Assembly (NCBI RefSeq): GCF_014898055.3
Contig: NW_023604295.1
Location: forward strand, 94,441,591 to 94,505,590
Source: Talpa occidentalis
Lineage: Eukaryota; Chordata; Mammalia; Eulipotyphla; Talpidae
Direction of reading: 5' to 3'
Length of the DNA: 64,000 bases
This document shows, piece by piece, positions 58,090 through 64,000 of this stretch. The notes beneath the pieces are model-generated. The model was given only the letters and a program-made list of their open reading frames with translations. It ran no database searches and was not told the origin of the DNA. Both the position numbers and the translations under genes were made by a program. Within the stretch, counting starts at the first letter, position 1, and each line of letters starts with the position of its first letter.

Positions 58090-58344
58090 GTTTAGGCTCC
58101 TCAGCACCACAGGGAGCCTTCAACAGGACTGTCAGCAGGGAAATACCATGATCTCATCAACATTCAACATCGTTGAAGAACCTCTCTGACTATGAATGGG
58201 AGGTGGGAGTGAGCTGTGGCCGATTAGCAGAGCCATAACCCAGTGAAGAGGTTGTTGTAGCCACCCAGGGGAGAGGTATTGGCAGTCTGGGCCCGGAGGA
58301 GGCTGTGGGCTGAAGAGATGTGAATAAATAAAAGAATGGATGGG

Positions 58345-58393
58345 TGGAAGGAAGGAGAGGAAGAGAGGGAGAGAGGAAGGGAGGAAGGAAGGG
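58345..58393. repeat. GGAA/GAGG polypurine repeat
   Basis: Nearly pure purine tract of GGAAGGAAGGAGAGGAAGAG and GGAGGAAGGAAGGG type, inside the L2 fragment. Confidence 0.85.
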
Positions 58394-58652
58394 CAATTCT
58401 TCATAGGTGAAATAGAACTTGGTGGTTAATTGACAGGCTGGCTGTGGTAGGGACAAAAGAAGATAGAATTGAAGGTCAGATCCATGACTGAGCATGAAAA
58501 TGGCTGAGGGAGTCCTCAAGGAGAGGGGAGCACCATAGGAGGAACAGGTCCAGGGAAAAGGAAGACAAGGTTGAGTTTGGTCAGGACAAATGTGAAGGGC
58601 CCTTGCTGTGTCTTGGTCTATTCCAGAACTTCAGGACTGAAAGTGCAAAGAC

Positions 58653-58770
58653 AAAGGGATTTTTTTTTTTTTTTTCAGTTAATTCAGAGACATTCTTGAA
58701 ACTTCATGAAACAAAAAGCCAAGTGAAATAGAGCAGCTCAGCCTTGTTACTGGAGCAGCCTTGTTACTGG
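58653..58770. repeat. T-run and 17-bp tandem pair
   Basis: A T-run of about 16-17 bases ends near 58,676. Further on, CAGCCTTGTTACTGG occurs twice with a 17-bp period (58,739-58,753 and 58,756-58,770). Confidence 0.85.
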
Positions 58771-58928
58771 CACCAGGGGCCTGTAACTGGCTGCTATTGT
58801 TTGGGAGGCAGTGAACTGAGTTTCCAACACCAAGCTCTTCTGTTTAGCTCTACAACAGGGCAGGTATAGACAAGTGTCTCATAGGCACCCCTCCACTCAT
58901 CCAAAGGACAGAGTCCGCTGCTTTCAGG

Positions 58929-59044
58929 AGGTGGAGGAAACAGCAAGTGCAAAGGATGAGAGAAGACAGGACTCAGCACATGCAAGGGATGTTGAAGCAG
59001 GTAACAGACAGAACTCAAAGAGTTCTGCTGGATCTTGATAAGGA
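58929..59044 (+). repeat. Local direct-duplicate pair 3, inserted copy
   Basis: Same length as 57,974-58,089, about 95 percent identical. Both borders end abruptly (left after ctgctttcagg, right before ccaatggcccc), and the L2 text does not continue beyond them. Confidence 0.95.
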
Positions 59045-60131
59045 CCAATGGCCCCAGTGAGCAGACCAACAGTTACTAAGTAGTCTTGGTCCCTCCTCAG
59101 GCTGAGGCAGGTTTAGAGTCTAATGGAGGAATACTCTGGAAGCCATTCACAGCAGCATCAGCCCTTGCACTGCTTCTTTGTCAACCCTGAGGTCTTCAGG
59201 CAGGCTTGGTGTAAGCAGGAGCAAAGGGATTTGGTTTACTTTTGTCCAGAAACAATGAGTTTTAAATTGTCATGGCAGCCCTTGGATCCTTTAAGATCAT
59301 TTAAACTTCTCTGATTCTCTGACCATTTTTGGCTTTGGGTTCTTGACTTTGAGGTTTATTAATATTATTTATCTTAGTCGGTGTGTGAGATGTTAAAGTA
59401 ACTGCACTTCTGAGCTGATCCTACTCTTTCCAAGCAAAAAATAAGAAAACCTGCTTCATTAAATATTGCCATCAGTTGGCCCTCACTCAGGAGTAACTTC
59501 ATAGGGGGAGGCAGGCTCTAGTGCAGTGAGGGTCTGAGTAAAGAGTGACATTGAGGTCTGGAACACAGAGTCATCAGCAGATGCATTATTCACCCCAAAG
59601 ACTTCCTGTTACAATCCAGAGAACCAATTTTTGCATGCACAGGAAGAAAATTCCAAATTCAAGTATCATTTCCAAAGTTGTTGCAGTGACCCAGGGCCAA
59701 GGTAATCCTTTTAAAGAAAGCCTAGAAAGAATGGCTGACCCAGAAAATGCAAATAAGTAGAATCTGAACTATATATTTCTATTTTACTTAGCAGTTCCAA
59801 GAAACCTATGGGCATTTGGATTGTTTAATGTGTGATGTGTCTTTGGTTCTATTATAATAGAGGCCTAGGCTTAGGTTTTTTCCCAAGCTCATTCTGTGTA
59901 TAGCTGAAATTACAATCATCATAATCAACCATTTAAGCAAACAAAAATAATCATTTCAAAGCTATTTTCCATAAACTCTTTAGTTCTCGATTCACTACAA
60001 TTCTCTTTAGAAGGAAATGTTCCATTTTTCCCATTGTAGTACTGTCAGCAGCAGAAGCAATGACCAGTTCTTCACAGAAGAAAATTAATTCCATTCCAGC
60101 TTTTCTAAATAAAAACAAATCGATCAAAACC
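59045..60131. other. Unique non-coding stretch
   Basis: No gene or confident repeat. ORFs of 63-71 codons lack domain features. Confidence 0.4.
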
Positions 60132-60147
60132 CAAATTTATTTTTCTT

Positions 60148-60429
60148 TTTCTTTTAAAGATATATTTATTTATACAAGAACTGGGGTACAGTCAGAGGCA
60201 TGGGAGAGTGAGAGAATTCACCAGAGACAGAACGGGAAGCAGAACAGGCAGACGGACCAAGGACACTGCTAAGGGGAGCAGCGGGCAAGGCAGGAGAGGT
60301 CTGCTGCGCCATGTGGGTTTTTCCTTGCCAGCCGGGAATCGAACCTGCAGGAAATCGAACCCGTGCTGCAGAGGCTGCGGACAGCTTCACAGTGCGGCAC
60401 TCAACCCGCTGCACCACTGGGGAGGCCCC
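60148..60429 (-). mobile_element. tRNA-derived SINE (Rhin-1-like), copy 10, duplicated B-box
   Basis: Antisense, well preserved. The head is GGGGCCTCCCCAGTGGTGCA on the minus strand. Exact 16-bp target repeats caaatttatttttctt at 60,132-60,147 and 60,430-60,445. The B-box segment is duplicated: gggaatcgaacctgcag is followed at once by gaaatcgaacccgtgctgca. Confidence 0.95.
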
Positions 60430-60445
60430 CAAATTTATTTTTCTT

Positions 60446-62341
60446 ACAGGAAGACTTATTTTTTGTTCTTTGTATAGGCCAGAATCTACAGATCACCACT
60501 CTAGTTATATTTAAAAGTAAGGACTTGGTGTAATTTAGACTCCTGGAAACACCAAATAGTCGTATCTGAGAAATGTTTTAATCTCCAACACCCCATCCAC
60601 TTCATGGGAATGCTCTTAACTCAGTCCATTCATAATTAAAGTGCAAAAGTCCATAGATGTGATGATTCTATAAACCAACTCACTATTATTCCATTACCAC
60701 CGAAGGACAAGGTGCTGAGCAGAAAATGGGAAAATGATTGTATTGTCCTGCATGAATAGCAGCAATGAGAATTATTCCAAACCCCGAGGGGATGGCTATA
60801 TAGTCAGCTCCTTCACAGTGGCGGCAAAAAAAGGGAGAATTTGCAAGTATAACTCAAAACAAAGGGTGATCTGCTGCAGGTTCTTTGAACTTCAGTAACC
60901 TGTGAATCCGAGAAAGGAAACCAAAAAAGTCACAAGAGAAGCCAGAAATGGTAAGCACTGAAAGAGAAATTCTCAAAGCACAAAGAAAGGGTAAAAGAAT
61001 TTTCTCTTCCGGTCCATAGCCCCCTTTGATGTCTGCCCCTTGGATTATTTTTGCATCATCAAATAAATCATAGTGTGCTTTACTAGCAATCTTTTAAATT
61101 GTCAAAGCACCTTACCCGTGTTGTGAGCTGACTAAGGTGAGGGTCGAGGAGAGAATAGGAAATGTTATCAGCTTTGCCCCCTTCTCTGGGTCAACTCTAA
61201 TGCCCATCCAGAGCAGCTCTGCTGGGCTTTCTTAGGCCTCCCCCACTCCCAGGCAATTATCCTCCATCCCAAGCCAGCCCAGCTACCAGGACAGGGAAGG
61301 GACTGAAAGAAGAGGAGACTTGCTGATATGTACCTCAGGAAGGCCCAGAAATAGGGGAACCCCATTTTGCTTTAAGACATTTTAATGACATGCACTATAA
61401 TGACTCAGCAGTCACCTGAATTGCCACCAGTTTTCAGTCTATCAGATAGTATGAAATTTTTTCCTAAAGAGTTTGTAATTAATAAGAGTTATTTGTATCC
61501 TGGGGGGAAACACCAGAAGATACCATGTTGATGGTTATCTGTTGTGTTGAAATCTGGTATAACTGGTTTCAGCTCCTTTTAGATCAAGAGCTGCATCTCT
61601 AAACTGGGAAGAACAAATGAGTAAAAGAATATCGCTTCTCAGGACAAAACAGCGCAACCTTAGCCTGAGCAATAACAATCTGTGAGGCCCCAGCTGCAAG
61701 GCACTTTGGGAGCCAAGGGAATATCACCGGGCAGCCAGCCTCAGTGATGGGCAGGACTGCGGGCACTGCCTGCACCCAGATGCCTCAGTCTCCTTTCACA
61801 GTGTTAGGTTTGCTCTAAGGGCTCTGAATGGCATCACTAACCCTGAAGAAGCCAACAGAAGGAGCCCTGGAAAGACTGGCTTGGCCTCTTCCAAATTCTC
61901 CAGAAGGTTGCAAAGCCGCTCTGTCAGCTGCGCTGTGCATACTGGGGTCTTGTCTTAGCGCTCAGGCAGCTCCCGCCCCTTCCCTATCACTCCCTCCTCC
62001 AGAGCACACACATATCTCCCTTTGCAAACACTCTTAAAAGCAGCAACAGCAAAAGAAGCTCAATTGGGTGAAAGTAATAACAACTAGTACTCAGTCAGCA
62101 GATGGCATATGTAATGAGAAAACTCCCCAGCTTCCAAAGTCACCAGTTTTTGAATGGTGACTCCCCATGCGTTGGCTTAAAGAGAAGGGAATCTTTTAAT
62201 TCTGGGTGCATTACTGTCCAGTATTGTACATTCCAGTCTTTCCTGGGTTCTGGGTTATAAGCCACATCATATGCTCCCTTAACTAAATATTCAGTACCTA
62301 AGATGCTCAAAACACTACAGCTCATGAATAGAACCTCAAAA
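60446..62341. other. Unique non-coding stretch
   Basis: No gene supported. Sense ORF 61,828-62,037 and antisense ORF 61,168-61,365 have no recognisable domain. No repeat was called. Confidence 0.4.
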
Positions 62342-62355
62342 ATATAATAGAGAGA

Positions 62356-62640
62356 GGGCCTCCCCAGTGACGCAGCGGTTGAGCGCTGGGTTGCGAAGCT
62401 GCCCGCAGCCTCTGCAGTGCCGGTTCGATCCTCGGCTGCTCCCCGGCCACCAGAGGAGGGTCCCACATGGGGCGCAGACCTCTCCTGCCGCCCGCTGCTC
62501 CCCTCAGCAGTGTGCTTCGTCCTTCTGCCTGTTCTGCTCCCCATTCTGGCTCTGATGAATTCTCTCACCCTCCTGCGCTTCTGACTGTACTCAGTGCTTG
62601 TATAAATAAATAAATACATCGTTAAAAAAAATATATATAT
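62356..62640 (+). mobile_element. tRNA-derived SINE (Rhin-1-like), copy 11, young
   Basis: Sense, nearly complete. A box TGACGCAGCGG (62,368-62,378), B box GGTTCGATCCT (62,422-62,432), then the subfamily insertion GCTGCTCCCCGGCCACC. The tail is TATAAATAAATAAATACATC, A8 and an AT run. Exact 14-bp target repeats atataatagagaga at 62,342-62,355 and 62,641-62,654. The 159-codon antisense ORF through it is a shadow. Confidence 0.96.
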
Positions 62641-62969
62641 ATATAATAGAGAGAATGGGGGAGGGGGAGAGATCTCAGTTTCTCTTCCTTATTAACCTCT
62701 CCTTCTCCTATTTTTGTTACAAGTGGTTGTCTCCAGTAAATGTCTCCAGGCCAAATCTTTTCATATCAAATGATGGGTAATTCTGCTCCCAATCTAAGCC
62801 CATGAATCTTGCCACAAACTTCCTAGTCACCTATTGCGTTGGCAGCCTTAAGCATGAACAGTCCTGAAGCTGTCTCAGAGAATGCAGACAAGTGAAGGAC
62901 TTTTCTAAGAAGCACTTCATATGACTCTTTCCAACACTTACTGCTGCAGAGTCAAAATGTGAGGGAGTT

Positions 62970-63165
62970 AGGTGGGCAGTGCAGCAGGCCCAGTTCACAT
63001 GCAAGATTCACCACCACCTGGCTGTATGGCCATGCTCTGGCTCCTGTTTCCCTGTGCCTCAGTTTCCTCACTTACAAAATGGGAATAATGATAACATTAC
63101 CTTCCAGGATTAAAGAAGATCATTCATGTAATGTGCTTAGCACACATTTCCAATATATTTAATGT
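62970..63165 (+). mobile_element. MIR SINE, well preserved
   Basis: cccagttcacatgcaagatt, caccaccacctggctgtatg, gctcctgtttccctgtgcct, cagtttcctcacttacaaaa, tgggaataatgataacatta and ccttccaggattaaagaaga follow MIR in order. Confidence 0.78.
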
Positions 63166-64000
63166 TTTTAATCAACACTGGACACCATTAATATTGAAAT
63201 TCTGAGCTTTTCGTTCTGTTCTGGTTAGAAACTCCACCGTGTTGACTAGAATTTGAAATTGGGGGAAGCAGGAATAATAGGAATTATCCATACCACATAA
63301 AGGTCCATTATACCAGCACCATTTACCTTCCCTACCCCAATTTTTAGTTGATCAGTAGGATCTCATGGATATTTGAAACCTCATGTTGAGTAAAAGGATA
63401 CAGCTGTCTATATCACTCATTTTATCAGAAATTTTACAAGGTTTGACAGATTAGGTATAAATGATCACTTCAATGATGAGTGAGGTGGGGGAAATCCCTG
63501 AGGGTATGGCTGGAAAGCAAGGACCTCCACCCAAGAAAAATGGTTCCCACAAGCTCAAGTTTTTGTCTAGAAACCAAGGGTCCTTTAGATCAGGTGGAAA
63601 TCTCATAAGATCTGGTTTTTCTGCCAAATTCCATTTCCCAAGATTCAGATTAAACTGGAAATGTCCTCAAAATAATCACATATTTGAGAAACTGCCAACA
63701 ATACTTCCCACCCATGATCACAATAAGATGGGAGAAAGGTGTGAATGAGGGATTGTTTCCTATCCTGCTTATATATTTAGAAAGATATTCTGAATCAAGG
63801 TCACAATCGGTTCAGCTTTTCCAATTCTTGAGGGTGATTTCAAATTGAGTTTCAAAAAGAGGCCAACAGCCAAATCCCACAGAAATATCTGGGGCTGGCA
63901 TTAAATGCATCTTTCACAGAACTCCTTGCAGCAGTTGGATATTAACAAGGAGAAAGGAACAATTATTATTTGGGACTCCAAGTGCCACTTTATGTCACTT
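63166..64000. other. Unique non-coding stretch to window end
   Basis: No gene supported. The 95-codon sense ORF 63,461-63,748 has no domain signature and no supporting context. Confidence 0.4.

Larger units (their letters stand above)
57560..58600 (-). mobile_element. L2 LINE 3' region, antisense, interrupted
   Basis: The 3' tip at the left (atttcattcaacaacaaaaa, ggtactgagctactgctatg) is followed by a MITE-like insert (57,710-57,840). L2 then resumes: gaactgacatttgagttgag, gcctgaataa, ggaaacagcaagtgcaaaag, gaggttgttgtagccaccca, ggtgaaatag. This is the reversed L2 3'-UTR moving toward ORF2 (family: gtgacatttgagctgagacc, gggaacagcaagtgcaaagg, gctattgcagtagtccagg). Confidence 0.6.

Noticed and set aside
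57974..59044. Two independent L2 insertions as explanation for the 116-bp pair
   Set aside because: L2 copies are far too diverged from each other to be 95 percent identical without gaps; local duplication fits better.
62140..62619. 159-codon antisense ORF
   Set aside because: Most of it is the reverse strand of SINE copy 11, which is naturally low in stops.

Overview
This looks like nuclear DNA of a placental mammal. It is A+T-rich, has long non-coding stretches and decayed small ORFs, and is full of layered interspersed repeats: MIR, L2, old L1 ends, hAT- and Tigger-type DNA transposons, and MLT1-like LTRs. Eleven copies of one tRNA-derived SINE are present. It has Pol III A and B boxes, a body with a conserved CAGACCTCTCCTG block, and a TAAATAAATAAATCTTT-type tail. 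From memory it resembles the Rhin-1 type SINE of rhinolophoid (horseshoe/leaf-nosed) bats. I could not search, so the host assignment is an inference; a laurasiatherian mammal is the safer statement.

I see no protein-coding gene, RNA gene or CpG island I can defend. The only long coding sequence is a 5'-truncated LINE-1 (about 19,017-22,406). Its ORF2 is collinear in one frame, broken by two stop codons, and still shows the reverse transcriptase and C-terminal Cys/His motifs. The window is best read as intergenic or deep-intronic.

Layout. 1-18.4 kb is mostly unique A+T-rich DNA with three SINEs (1 kb, 7.9 kb, 11.6 kb), an old L1 end (2.9 kb), MIR/L2/hAT relics and an unassigned LTR-like block (8.5 kb). 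18.4-22.4 kb is a repeat nest: an old L1 end carrying a complete internally deleted Tigger element, a GTT microsatellite, then the younger L1. 23.7-25.4 kb is an antisense L2 with recognisable reverse transcriptase remains, interrupted by a SINE. 28.0-29.9 kb holds two antisense LTRs. 30-50 kb is unique sequence with many MIR copies, a complete MER2-like element (42.5 kb), a 111-bp palindromic element (41.5 kb), SINEs at 38.4 and 40 kb and CA/TG microsatellites. 51.8-64 kb has five SINEs and an unusual set of local duplications.

The most interesting signal is a set of short, local, non-tandem duplications that transposons do not obviously explain. One is a 110-bp inverted copy (54,239-54,348 and 56,017-56,126, 7 mismatches, no indels), where the second copy sits between perfect 15-bp direct repeats. 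Another is a 116-bp direct copy (57,974-58,089 and 58,929-59,044, 6 mismatches, no indels). A third is an older inverted pair (31.5 and 32.8 kb). There is also a 47-nt near-perfect hairpin at 30,034-30,080. Together they look like templated-insertion or template-switch scars. I found no new multi-gene biological system.
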